Source: Alkalibacterium gilvum
Lineage (GTDB): Bacteria > Bacillota > Bacilli > Lactobacillales > Carnobacteriaceae_A
Direction of reading: 5' to 3'
Length of the DNA stretch: 49,804 nucleotides
Assembly: GCF_900109085.1 (NCBI RefSeq)
Contig: NZ_FNYW01000007.1
Coordinates: 1-49,804 of the forward strand
Shown: positions 15,017-23,346 of the stretch, in pieces
How positions within the stretch are numbered: position 1 is the stretch's first letter
Layout: the number at the start of each line of letters is the position of its first letter
The notes under the pieces: generated by a model
The model's database searches: none
Told to the model about the DNA's origin: nothing
What the model saw: the letters and a program-made list of their open reading frames with translations, nothing else
Translations under genes and position numbers: made by a program

Positions 15017-15901
15017 TTACTCTTCTCCTTCATCGGCTTCAGAGTTCTCATCTTCTGTTTCTTCAGTTTCCTCTTCTTCGGGTACAAGCGGTGTTGCAGG
15101 TTCTTTTATGATTGTACGCTCAAGAGCATCCACTCGTAGGATACGTTCACCATTTGTATCTTCAATTGGAACATACCACACGGGTCCATACATGCTTAAA
15201 TCCTCTAAATGGAGTGTACGATAATAGGTGAGTATTGGTTTACTAATAACTGAATTAGAACTGATTTCATTATTTGTAAAGAGAACCTCGACAGCCTGTC
15301 TATCAGTAATCGTCGGCTGGGTTGCCCCTTGCGGTATCATCGGTCCTGCGTATGTCTGCTGATAAGAAATGATATTTCCATCCCCACCATAAAAAAGCGA
15401 GATTTCTGAGGTACCATCTGCCACTGGAATTTCTTCAACTTTTTGAATATACACAAAACGGTTCTGACTACGATCATACCTTAGAAAGTCATACTCTTCG
15501 CCGAAAAGTACTGAGCCATTTGATATAAAAGAGTCAAGCTTTTCATAATCCCCTTCAGTAAATCCTTCTTCAGGATTGCCTTGTAGTTCGATAGGATCAG
15601 ATAAAATACTTGTGTAAAGCGTCCCATCATCACCGATTGATCCAGCCTGATTTTCTAGTTTATCTACATTTTTTTCCAGTAAGTCATTACTGTCGGCCTG
15701 TACATAGTATATTTCTCTTTTCTCTTCTACAAACATTGGCAACTCTATACCAATCTGTTGCATTTCTCGAATCAGGTTAACTTGATCAGGTGTACTTGTC
15801 GCTTGTTGAATATCACTTCGATTAAAGTAACTGACAAGAAGATAAATATTTAAAAGCAAAAAGGTAACCAGGAAGATATTCTCAATTTTTTTAAAATCCA
15901 T
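15017..15901 (-). CDS. walI: WalK regulatory membrane protein WalI (YycI)
   Basis: 294 aa with one N-terminal membrane helix (about residues 8-26, IENIFLVTFLLLNIYLLVSY) and an extracytoplasmic YycI domain, ending in a very acidic tail (EEEETEETEDENSEADEGEE) that is longer than in relatives I know. With WalH it binds WalK in the membrane and tunes its activity. Start: ATG with SD GGAGGT. Its start overlaps the end of walH by 11 nt, showing coupled translation. The acidic tail is unusual and could sense cations or contact the wall; that is a guess. Confidence 0.92.
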   Translation of the reverse strand: MDFKKIENIFLVTFLLLNIYLLVSYFNRSDIQQATSTPDQVNLIREMQQIGIELPMFVEEKREIYYVQADSNDLLEKNVDKLENQAGSIGDDGTLYTSILSDPIELQGNPEEGFTEGDYEKLDSFISNGSVLFGEEYDFLRYDRSQNRFVYIQKVEEIPVADGTSEISLFYGGDGNIISYQQTYAGPMIPQGATQPTITDRQAVEVLFTNNEISSNSVISKPILTYYRTLHLEDLSMYGPVWYVPIEDTNGERILRVDALERTIIKEPATPLVPEEEETEETEDENSEADEGEE

Positions 15902-17207
15902 TTATGGATACCTCCTGTGCTTCAATAAACCGAGTGACTTCTATCCAACTACCCTTACTCTCTACATACCAATCAGGTTCAAAATGCACGACACGCTCAT
16001 CTTCCTTGCTTTCCGTCCATGTTAAGCCGATTCTTATGTCTGTGATATTGGATAGATCCGGATTTATTTCTTTTATTTGATTCAACACATCTTCTCCACT
16101 AGGGAGTGTCTTAGCTTTTTCACCTGTTAATGATAGCGACGTTTGCGCAACACGAATGGGAACCTGCAAACTTGTCAAGCCACTTTCAACCACTGCAATC
16201 TCTATAACCGATTCAAATTGCTGATAGCTATATACAGGATAACCTTGTACATAACGCTGGAAGATTACCTCATTTGTTTTAGGTGAATAGCCTTGATAAT
16301 GTACTTTTTCTGTCCAGTTTTCAATCTGATTCAGCACATCGTAGCTATTACGTAAGCGATCACTAAAGGTCATCTCATCCATATCTGATCGTTGTCTCAA
16401 ATAATTCAACATATTCAGTGAATCATTGATTTTAACTTCTGTTGTAAGATCGAGATAACGTGTTGTATTCCCTGTACGTCTCGCATCTATTTCCGATGGG
16501 TCTGAGAAAAATTGATAGATAAATAGATTATTTGGTAGACGTTCAACCAGGTAATCCCGATACTCGACTTCTTTCTCTTTTACTGGGAGGTAAATAAAGC
16601 GATCAGTAATATCAAAAGCCTTAACATCTGTCATTTGATTGTCTGGTGAATATAGGAGCTTGTTGATTACTTCCTCCGTATATTCACTACCCTCTACCCG
16701 GTAAAATAATTCTTCTTGTGAATCATAGAAAGCAGTTTTACCTGGATTTTTTTTATTCATTATTACATGAGTGAATGTTCGATTCTGATAGTCCGTGGGT
16801 AAATCATCGAAGCCATCTTCAAATATTCCAAAAGGAACAGGTGCATCAAAAATAAATTCGACCCAATTTTCACTATTTAAATAGTCCTGGTATGCAGAGA
16901 GACCGAGTTTCTCAGGCAGCTGGACTCTTCCAAAAGTCATTTCAGGTAAATAATCTTCAAACCATTCATTCGTGTAAAAGGTATTAATATCCAGTGTTTC
17001 ACCAGCCGTATTACGGTGCCAAATAACTTTTTTAGGTGAAAACACCTCCACAAAAGAGCGGTCAGTTAATGAAGCTGGAAGAGGATTGCCTCCACTTGGT
17101 GCTGGTTCACGTTGCTGCACGCCTGTTGTCCAAATTTGAAAGCTTAAAAATGCACTTAAACCAATTAAAAAAACCAGGAGTATTTGTCTGAGTTTAGACC
17201 ATATCAT
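15891..17207 (-). CDS. walH: WalK regulatory membrane protein WalH (YycH)
   Basis: 438 aa, one N-terminal membrane helix (WSKLRQILLVFLIGLSAFLSFQIW) then a large extracytoplasmic YycH domain. It works with WalI as a membrane partner of the WalK kinase. Start: ATG at 17207, with AGGAGGAG 5 nt upstream and its ATGA overlapping the walK stop (17204-17207). The frame opens two codons earlier at a GTG (17213) that lies within the SD spacing and is rejected. Gene order walR-walK-walH-walI-walJ is the canonical Firmicutes operon. Confidence 0.93.
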   Translation of the reverse strand: MIWSKLRQILLVFLIGLSAFLSFQIWTTGVQQREPAPSGGNPLPASLTDRSFVEVFSPKKVIWHRNTAGETLDINTFYTNEWFEDYLPEMTFGRVQLPEKLGLSAYQDYLNSENWVEFIFDAPVPFGIFEDGFDDLPTDYQNRTFTHVIMNKKNPGKTAFYDSQEELFYRVEGSEYTEEVINKLLYSPDNQMTDVKAFDITDRFIYLPVKEKEVEYRDYLVERLPNNLFIYQFFSDPSEIDARRTGNTTRYLDLTTEVKINDSLNMLNYLRQRSDMDEMTFSDRLRNSYDVLNQIENWTEKVHYQGYSPKTNEVIFQRYVQGYPVYSYQQFESVIEIAVVESGLTSLQVPIRVAQTSLSLTGEKAKTLPSGEDVLNQIKEINPDLSNITDIRIGLTWTESKEDERVVHFEPDWYVESKGSWIEVTRFIEAQEVSINGF

Positions 17208-19063
17208 TCCCACTCCTCCTCTTCATAGGGGAAATAAGGAAGGGAGAGATAAAAGGTAGTCCCTTTGCCTTCTGTACTGTCAGCCCATATGTGTCCACCG
17301 TGTTGCTCTACCACTTCTTTGGAAATAGCCAGACCTAGCCCGCTTCCTCCCATGGCACGTGATCTAGCACGATCTACACGATAGAAACGGGAAAATATTT
17401 TATTAATATCTGCCTTAGGTATTCCCATACCTTCATCTCGCACACTTATGAGTACAGTATCTTCTCTTTTTTCCATCTTACCTGAGATTGTTCCGCCATC
17501 AGGTGAATATTTAATCGCATTATTCATAATATTATCTAAAACTTGTATCATTCTATCTGGGTCGACTTCAACGAAAATCGATTGTTCCAGTATTTCTTTA
17601 TTTATTTGATACTTCTTATCTTCGTATTCTGCTGAATGAATCATCATATCGAAACGATTCAAAACATGATCAAGCATTTCAGTTAAATCTACAATCTCAA
17701 GATTTAGCATACTCTTCCCTGAATCGATGCGAGACAGTTGAAGTAAGTCTTGAATCATTCGTATCATACGATCTGTTTCGTTTTGAGTAACTTCCAAGAA
17801 GCGAGGCGCCAAATCAGGATCTTGCCAAGCCCCATCCGCCAACGCCTCGATATAACTACGCATGCTTGTAAGTGGTGTACGTAGTTCATGAGAAACATTG
17901 GAAACAAACTGTTTTCTTTCTTCTTCTATGCGTTCTTGTTCTGTTACATCGTGAAGCACACAGACAAGTCCGCTAATAAAGCCGGATTCTCTTTGAATCA
18001 ATGAAAACGATGCTCTTAAAATGATTGGAATATCATTTTGTCTGCTATTTACTAAAATATCATCTTGTTTTTCCAAGATACTACGTAGCGTGACGTCATC
18101 TTCAACATCTAAGATAGATAAAAGATTTTTTTCTGTGGCCGTTTCTTGATCTATATCTAACATAGACTGGGCCATTTCATTTATAATAATAATTTTACCT
18201 CGTCTATCCGTTGCTAAAACACCATCTGTCATATGTGTCAACACACTGTCTAAACGGCGTCGTTCAGCATCAATAGATTCCTGCGCTTCTGCAACATCAT
18301 CACTTAAGTCATTTATTAGGCTAGCAAGTTGCCCTAACTCATCTTCCCCGTAAACTTTAAGAGTTCCAGAATAATCGCCTTCAGCAATTTCACGTGTCTG
18401 AAGTTGCATTTCTTTAATTGGCTTAGTTAGTGCACGTGAGAGCATATTGGCAAGGACTAAGGACAAAATGATTGCTACAGCGCTGGATTGTAAGAATATC
18501 CAAGTGATTTGGGAAATTTGATCATATACAGATTCAATATTACTCTCCATTAAAATGGCACCCAAGAATTGGGAATCTTCACCTGATGAAAAAACAGGCT
18601 CAACAATTTTCCAGCGCCTGTTTTGTGTAATAGAATCAATGACTTGTCTAGTAATAGAATTTTCCGTTATTTGAGCTTGTCTCAAGTCAACATCATCGGA
18701 TAATTGCCCAACTGTACTCTGCTGGGTCGTATCACTTGTTCCCATAACTATTAGTTCAGAATTAACCACCTGTAAGTCAGTAATCCCGCTACCTGAAAAT
18801 TCAGTTAGCAAACTACTGATCTCTTGTTCAGGGCTTGTTTCGCTTCCTTCCCCACTTTCTTCAATTTCAAGTGAAGAAGTAATGGTGCTCTCTAAGAAAT
18901 CCATCTGCACTTTCCGATCCTCTTGAAAGCTCGTAATCAGTTGATTTTCTATTTGAGTAATAAAATTAGCACCAATCAACTGCAAAACAAACACAAGTAA
19001 TAAGACAATGACTAATACTATTTTTGTGTTGATGGATTGATAAATCCGAATTTTTTTTTTCAT
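17204..19063 (-). CDS. walK: Sensor histidine kinase WalK (VicK/YycG)
   Basis: 619 aa essential cell-wall sensor kinase. Order: membrane helix ~13-32, extracellular loop ~33-185 (PAS-like size, as in staphylococci and bacilli rather than the loop-less streptococcal VicK), helix ~187-208, HAMP, cytoplasmic PAS (~265-375), HisKA with phospho-acceptor His392 (SHELRTP), and the HATPase domain (N box, DEGMGIP, GGSGLGLAIS). His277, Asp280, His371 and Glu375 match the four metal ligands of the Staphylococcus aureus WalK PAS domain, so zinc regulation is likely. It follows walR by 6 nt and overlaps walH by 4 nt. Confidence 0.95.
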   Translation of the reverse strand: MKKKIRIYQSINTKIVLVIVLLLVFVLQLIGANFITQIENQLITSFQEDRKVQMDFLESTITSSLEIEESGEGSETSPEQEISSLLTEFSGSGITDLQVVNSELIVMGTSDTTQQSTVGQLSDDVDLRQAQITENSITRQVIDSITQNRRWKIVEPVFSSGEDSQFLGAILMESNIESVYDQISQITWIFLQSSAVAIILSLVLANMLSRALTKPIKEMQLQTREIAEGDYSGTLKVYGEDELGQLASLINDLSDDVAEAQESIDAERRRLDSVLTHMTDGVLATDRRGKIIIINEMAQSMLDIDQETATEKNLLSILDVEDDVTLRSILEKQDDILVNSRQNDIPIILRASFSLIQRESGFISGLVCVLHDVTEQERIEEERKQFVSNVSHELRTPLTSMRSYIEALADGAWQDPDLAPRFLEVTQNETDRMIRMIQDLLQLSRIDSGKSMLNLEIVDLTEMLDHVLNRFDMMIHSAEYEDKKYQINKEILEQSIFVEVDPDRMIQVLDNIMNNAIKYSPDGGTISGKMEKREDTVLISVRDEGMGIPKADINKIFSRFYRVDRARSRAMGGSGLGLAISKEVVEQHGGHIWADSTEGKGTTFYLSLPYFPYEEEEWE

Positions 19064-19069
19064 AAAACA

Positions 19070-19783
19070 CTACTTCTCCTGTTGTTCAGGACTTCTTAGA
19101 TAGTAGCCTACTCCCCGACGTGTAACCAGGAATGTTGGGTGACTTGGACTATCTTCAATTTTTTCTCTAAGTCTTCTTACTGTTACATCTACTGTCCGAA
19201 CATCACCAAAATAATCATAGCCCCATACGGTTTCAAGTAAATGTTCACGCGTCATAACCTGTCCAATATGTCGTGCTAGATAATGCAGGAGTTCAAACTC
19301 TCGATGAGTCAATTCAATTGACTCTCCACGCTTTGATACAATATAAGCATCCGGATGTACGGTTAAATCGCCTACTTCAATATCATTACTTTCCTCTTTA
19401 GCTGACTCAGTGTTTTTCAAAGATACCTGTCTTCTAACATTAGCTTTTACACGAGCAACTAATTCACGATTGGAGAATGGTTTCGTAACATAATCATCCG
19501 CTCCAAGCTCCAGTCCTAAAACTTTGTCAATTTCTTGATCTTTAGCTGTCACCATAATAATGGGTGTATCTTTTGTTTTTCTAACTTCTCGACACACTTC
19601 CAAGCCATCCATTTTAGGTAACATGAGATCCAAAATAATTAAATCAGGGTCTTCCTCATTCGCCTTTTCGAGTGCTTCTTCTCCGTCAAAGGCAGTGATT
19701 ACTTCAAATCCTTCTTTTTCAAGGTTAAACTTAACGATATCGGAAATCGGTTTTTCGTCATCAACAACTAGTATCTTTTTCAA
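19070..19783 (-). CDS. walR: Response regulator WalR (VicR/YycF)
   Basis: 237 aa OmpR-family regulator: receiver domain with acidic pocket DDE (8-10) and phospho-acceptor Asp52 ([10 protein letters not shown]), then a winged-helix DNA-binding domain ([41 protein letters not shown]). Phosphorylated by WalK, it controls autolysins and wall metabolism. First gene of the wal operon. Start: ATG with SD GAGGAG. Upstream on the minus strand a TTGACG and a TATAAT occur, but with 20-bp spacing, so the promoter is uncertain. crr lies immediately upstream on the same strand without a clear terminator between. Confidence 0.95.
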   Translation of the reverse strand: MKKILVVDDEKPISDIVKFNLEKEGFEVITAFDGEEALEKANEEDPDLIILDLMLPKMDGLEVCREVRKTKDTPIIMVTAKDQEIDKVLGLELGADDYVTKPFSNRELVARVKANVRRQVSLKNTESAKEESNDIEVGDLTVHPDAYIVSKRGESIELTHREFELLHYLARHIGQVMTREHLLETVWGYDYFGDVRTVDVTVRRLREKIEDSPSHPTFLVTRRGVGYYLRSPEQQEK

Positions 19784-19891
19784 CAGTGTTCCTCCTCAGA
19801 ACTTTTTTGATATATATAATTACTGATTATTTATCTTTTGGTTCTATCTTGATTATAAAGCATCTGTTATATCTTTCCGTCAAAAAAGCAT

Positions 19892-20416
19892 TTAATCATT
19901 TTTTAACGTAATTTTTAAGGCCTCTGTTTTCCCTGCTGTGGCATCTCTATTGGTCAACGTCTCCAGCGATACAACAGAGCTATGTTCCAAAACAATGACA
20001 GGTATGACTGTATTATATCCTTCATCCTCAATCATTTTCTTGTCAAAAGTAGCCAGTTGATCACCTTTTTCTACCCATACATTCTTCTCAAGTGATGTCT
20101 GAAATCCTTGGCCATTCATCAATACTGTATCAATACCAATGTGTATCAAAATTTTCAAACCCGTATCTGTTTCTATATAATAAGCATGCTTTGCATCCGC
20201 TACTTCAATCAACTTGCCAGAAACAGGAGCATAGACCACCTCAGATGTTGGCTTAATTGCATAACCATCACCAATCATTTTTTGTGAAAACAAATCATCC
20301 TCTACTTGTTCAACAGGAATAATTTCTCCATCTGTAACAGCACTTAAAATTATTTCTTCTGTCTCATATTTATCTTCACCTTGTTGATGATTAGCCCCAG
20401 TGCATTCGTTTGTCAT
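19892..20416 (-). CDS. crr: PTS glucose-type EIIA component
   Basis: 174-aa stand-alone EIIA of the glucose family: phosphorylated His92 in the ILIHIGIDTV motif, with the partner His77 15 residues before it (as His75/His90 in E. coli EIIA-Glc), and SGKLIEVADAKH plus VEKGDQLATFD typical of the fold. It receives phosphate from HPr and passes it to an EIIBC not in this window. The first ~18 residues (MTNECTGANHQQGEDKYE) are a non-conserved extension. Start: ATG with SD AGGAGA. It sits just upstream of walR on the same strand, so read-through into the wal operon is possible. Confidence 0.9.
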   Translation of the reverse strand: MTNECTGANHQQGEDKYETEEIILSAVTDGEIIPVEQVEDDLFSQKMIGDGYAIKPTSEVVYAPVSGKLIEVADAKHAYYIETDTGLKILIHIGIDTVLMNGQGFQTSLEKNVWVEKGDQLATFDKKMIEDEGYNTVIPVIVLEHSSVVSLETLTNRDATAGKTEALKITLKND

Positions 20417-20682
20417 TATTTTCTCCTTTTAAAAAACAGATTTTAAAATCTAAAGACAGAGTATCAGTCATTTCATTGACTCAACCTATTCCTTTATAAA
20501 TGATATTCTTTTTCTGTTTTCAGCGTATAAGAATCCTATTGTGTTGCTACTATTCTAACAATTAAAGCTCTTTCAAGCAATATCTTTTCTTTAGCGTTTT
20601 AGTTGGCGTAATATATACTTCATGGTATCCTTATAATACAAATGTCATTATCAAAAAATCGAACAATAAAGGAGGCAAAAAA

Positions 20683-21144
20683 ATGGAATCTGGTTACCTT
20701 ATATCGCTCATTATTTTAGGCGTAGCATTGATTTTCCTTATTGGATCAGGAATCTATGCTATGAAAAAAATGAAGCCTACTTTAAAAAATATTCAAAAGA
20801 CACAAACGAACGTAGAGGATCAGATTGAACATTTTAATAACGAAGCCGATGTGATGCAAAAGAAAGTCGACCTTATCATGAAGCGTGTCGACAATACCAA
20901 AGAAGTCGCTCAAGTCAATCTAGAAAGAATGAATGAACTCTCTGATTATGCATCTAGTCTCTCACATTCACTCTTGTATCTAAAAGAGAATGGTCCTGAC
21001 TATTCCAAAGGTATTGCCAAAAATGCCTATACAGAAGTGAAGACTGACGGTCCTCGTTTAGCTAAAACGTTCAAGCGCGCGTTTAGTAAGACAATTGAAA
21101 AGCAAAAACAGCGTCATCAGAATAACACATCACACTCATTATAA
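20683..21144 (+). CDS. DUF948 domain membrane protein
   Basis: 153 aa: one N-terminal membrane helix (YLISLIILGVALIFLIGSGIYA) followed by a long helical, coiled-coil-like region with repeated K/E/N-rich heptads. This is the DUF948 architecture common in Firmicutes next to YtxH genes. The function is unknown; it is linked to envelope stress by context. Start: ATG with SD AGGAGG 8 nt upstream; a TATAAT lies at 20632-20637. The ytxH-like gene follows after 27 nt with its own SD, so a two-gene operon is likely. The 266-bp divergent gap to crr holds only AT-rich promoter-type sequence. Confidence 0.85.
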   Translation: MESGYLISLIILGVALIFLIGSGIYAMKKMKPTLKNIQKTQTNVEDQIEHFNNEADVMQKKVDLIMKRVDNTKEVAQVNLERMNELSDYASSLSHSLLYLKENGPDYSKGIAKNAYTEVKTDGPRLAKTFKRAFSKTIEKQKQRHQNNTSHSL

Positions 21145-21171
21145 TATGATTTTTGAAAGGATGTTTAACAT

Positions 21172-21699
21172 ATGCCAAAAGTAAGTTTGACAAAAGCCGT
21201 ACTCATGAGTGCAGCATCAGCCTTTGCTGCTTTGATATTTGCGCCAAAAAAAGGGGAAGCCTTTAGAGAAGATTTAAAAGATGGCGCAATGAAATTGAAA
21301 GACTCCGGTGAAGAAAAAGCGCATGAACTGGTGAATGATTTCAAAGCATCATACATGGAAGCAGAAAAAGAATTAGAATCTGAGCAAGCAAAATTGGATG
21401 CAAAACAAGCAAAATTAGCACAAACGATTCAAGAAATTGAACGTGATATTGCATTAAGTGAATCAGAAAGACAAGAAACAGATGCTGTTACTGCTAGCCA
21501 AGCTGTCTACAAAGACGATAAATTAGGTGATGTAAAAGGAACAGCATTTGAACCTGAAACAGACCAAGCTATCCCTAAAGATAAAGTGGATGAAGCTTTA
21601 CATGATAATTATTTATCAGATGATGAAGATTTTGAAATCAACAAATCAGAAGCTGAAGGTAAAGAAGAGGCTTCACTTAAAGTAAACCCTAATGAGTAA
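21172..21699 (+). CDS. YtxH-like domain protein
   Basis: 175 aa. The hydrophobic N-terminus with a small-residue helix (KAVLMSAASAFAALIFAPKKGEAFRED) matches the YtxH signature (helix, then APKKGxxxRxxL), followed by a helical charged region and an acidic tail. In other Firmicutes YtxH proteins are induced by general stress; molecular role unknown. Partner of the upstream DUF948 gene in a two-gene operon that ends at a strong terminator. Start: ATG with SD GAAAGGA. Confidence 0.82.
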   Translation: MPKVSLTKAVLMSAASAFAALIFAPKKGEAFREDLKDGAMKLKDSGEEKAHELVNDFKASYMEAEKELESEQAKLDAKQAKLAQTIQEIERDIALSESERQETDAVTASQAVYKDDKLGDVKGTAFEPETDQAIPKDKVDEALHDNYLSDDEDFEINKSEAEGKEEASLKVNPNE

Positions 21700-21709
21700 A
21701 GCTATTTTT

Positions 21710-21747
21710 AAAAGGCTGAGATGATAATCATCTCAGCCTTTTTTAAT
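21710..21747. terminator. Bidirectional terminator between ytxH-like and amylase genes
   Basis: A 16-bp perfect stem (21710-21725 with 21727-21742), flanked by A and T runs, serves the rightward DUF948-ytxH transcript and the leftward amylase transcript. Confidence 0.93.
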
Positions 21748-21755
21748 TTTTTAAA

Positions 21756-23204
21756 TTATTTTTTTATCCATACAGAAAGTGATTCTGCATTGACGGTAAA
21801 GGTTGCGTGCCCTTCTTCATCAATCATGATTTCTTCTTCACGATTTTCCATTAAATCGCTATACACTTCTCCAGCGTGCAATTTCCCTACATACATTTTT
21901 TTGGATCCCTCATCACCATTAGACATAATAACTGCGCACCCCTCAGGGTGTTTCTCATCCCCCATCCGAGTGAATCCAATACAATTACTGTGGTCCAGAT
22001 AGTTATTCTGTTTGCCATATGCATAGTCTTGACGGACATAAAGCAACTTATCTATCTCTCGCTGACAGCCGTTATAGTCCACCTCGCCACTGTATCCATA
22101 GTAATCGCTATAGAAAACACAAGGATAACCATACGAGCTTAATAATATAAAGCCGTACGCTAGCGGCTTGAACCAGGGCTCCACGTACGACTCTAGTGAC
22201 TGACCTGGTTGGGAATCATGATTTTCAACAAACGTGACCGCTTGTTCTGCATTCGATTTATAGAGCGTTCCATCTAAAAGACGTCTGAGATCAAAAGAAC
22301 TGTGTTGCTTGCTTGCCTCATGCAAGGCATAGTGAAAGCGAACATCCATCATTGAAATCGAATAATCATGTTCCTCAAGATACTCTTCAAGTAATTTATA
22401 TCGCTGGTGCCAATATTCAGCCACAAAAAAGAAATCCTCACCATACGTTTTCCTAACATCCTCAATTAAATCTTTCATAAAAACGCTATCGATATGTTTT
22501 ACTGCATCTAATCTGATACCATCAATAGATGTTTCTGTAATAAACCAGTGTATCCATTTTTTTGTTTCCTCAATCACTTCAGGATTATTATAATCTATAT
22601 CCGCAAACATTAAATAATCATAGTTTCCAAATTCTGTCGATACGTTGTCATCTGGCGCCCAGCCTTTATTTTCGCCTTCAATTCTAAAAATTCCATTCTC
22701 GCCAGTCTGTTCATCGTCAGATACACCAGAAAAATGATGCCAGTGCCATTTAAAATCTGAATGTTTCCCATCTCTTCCTGGAAAATTAAATTGTGTCCAA
22801 GCGCTTATTTCACGTGTTTCGCCTATTGCTTCATGCCGATTATTTTCATTAACCGGTGTGGCCTTAAATGTTTCCGTTTCGTCAGCGCCACCTTTATGGT
22901 TTAATACGACATCAGCATATACTTGAATGTTATTTTGATGTAAGGCATCTATAGCTTCTAAAAGTTCTTTTTTTGTTCCATATTTCGTTCGTATGGTACC
23001 TTTTTGATCAAATTCACCCAAATCATACAAATCATAAATACCATAACCAACATCAGCCTGTCCTACACCTTTATAACATGGAGGAATCCAAACAGACGTG
23101 ATTCCTATCTCTTTCAAATGTGCTGCATCTTCTTTCAAACGCTGCCAATGTTTGCCATCATTTGGCAGATCCCATTCAAAGTACTGCATCATCGTCCCGT
23201 TCAT
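21756..23204 (-). CDS. Cytoplasmic alpha-amylase (GH13, AmyS-like)
   Basis: 482 aa, no signal peptide. GH13 landmarks: DVVLNHKGGAD (region I), GIRLDAVKH with nucleophile Asp233 (II), FFVAEYW with acid/base Glu263 (III), and FVENHDSQPGQ with Asp330 (IV), plus a C-terminal beta domain (SLSVWIKK end). It resembles the GH13_5 'MNGTMMQYFEW' amylases, which in non-secreted form degrade intracellular or imported maltodextrins. Start: ATG 23204, preceded by GGAGGGAGA; the GTG six codons upstream lies inside the SD and is rejected. Monocistronic. Confidence 0.93.
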   Translation of the reverse strand: MNGTMMQYFEWDLPNDGKHWQRLKEDAAHLKEIGITSVWIPPCYKGVGQADVGYGIYDLYDLGEFDQKGTIRTKYGTKKELLEAIDALHQNNIQVYADVVLNHKGGADETETFKATPVNENNRHEAIGETREISAWTQFNFPGRDGKHSDFKWHWHHFSGVSDDEQTGENGIFRIEGENKGWAPDDNVSTEFGNYDYLMFADIDYNNPEVIEETKKWIHWFITETSIDGIRLDAVKHIDSVFMKDLIEDVRKTYGEDFFFVAEYWHQRYKLLEEYLEEHDYSISMMDVRFHYALHEASKQHSSFDLRRLLDGTLYKSNAEQAVTFVENHDSQPGQSLESYVEPWFKPLAYGFILLSSYGYPCVFYSDYYGYSGEVDYNGCQREIDKLLYVRQDYAYGKQNNYLDHSNCIGFTRMGDEKHPEGCAVIMSNGDEGSKKMYVGKLHAGEVYSDLMENREEEIMIDEEGHATFTVNAESLSVWIKK

Positions 23205-23303
23205 TTTTCTTTCTCCCTCCACTTTTAATACAGCTATTCACTTTGTACTGTATCCTATAATTTTACAATCGATCTCTTTTTATTACAAAGATAACAGCTT
23301 AAA

Positions 23304-23341
23304 ACGCATCAGACAGCGAATGTTACTGCTATCTGATGCGC
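23304..23341 (-). terminator. Terminator after trkH
   Basis: CGCATCAGACAGC (23304-23316) pairs with GCTATCTGATGCG (23328-23340), with one G-T wobble pair on the minus strand. TTTT follows on the minus strand; a T5 tract on the plus side would also act on rightward transcription. Confidence 0.8.
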
Positions 23342-23346
23342 TATTT

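Noticed and set aside
20466-20481. AGTCA-N6-TGACT inverted repeat upstream of crr as an operator
   Set aside because: Only 5-bp arms in AT-rich DNA, not clearly placed over a promoter; too likely by chance.
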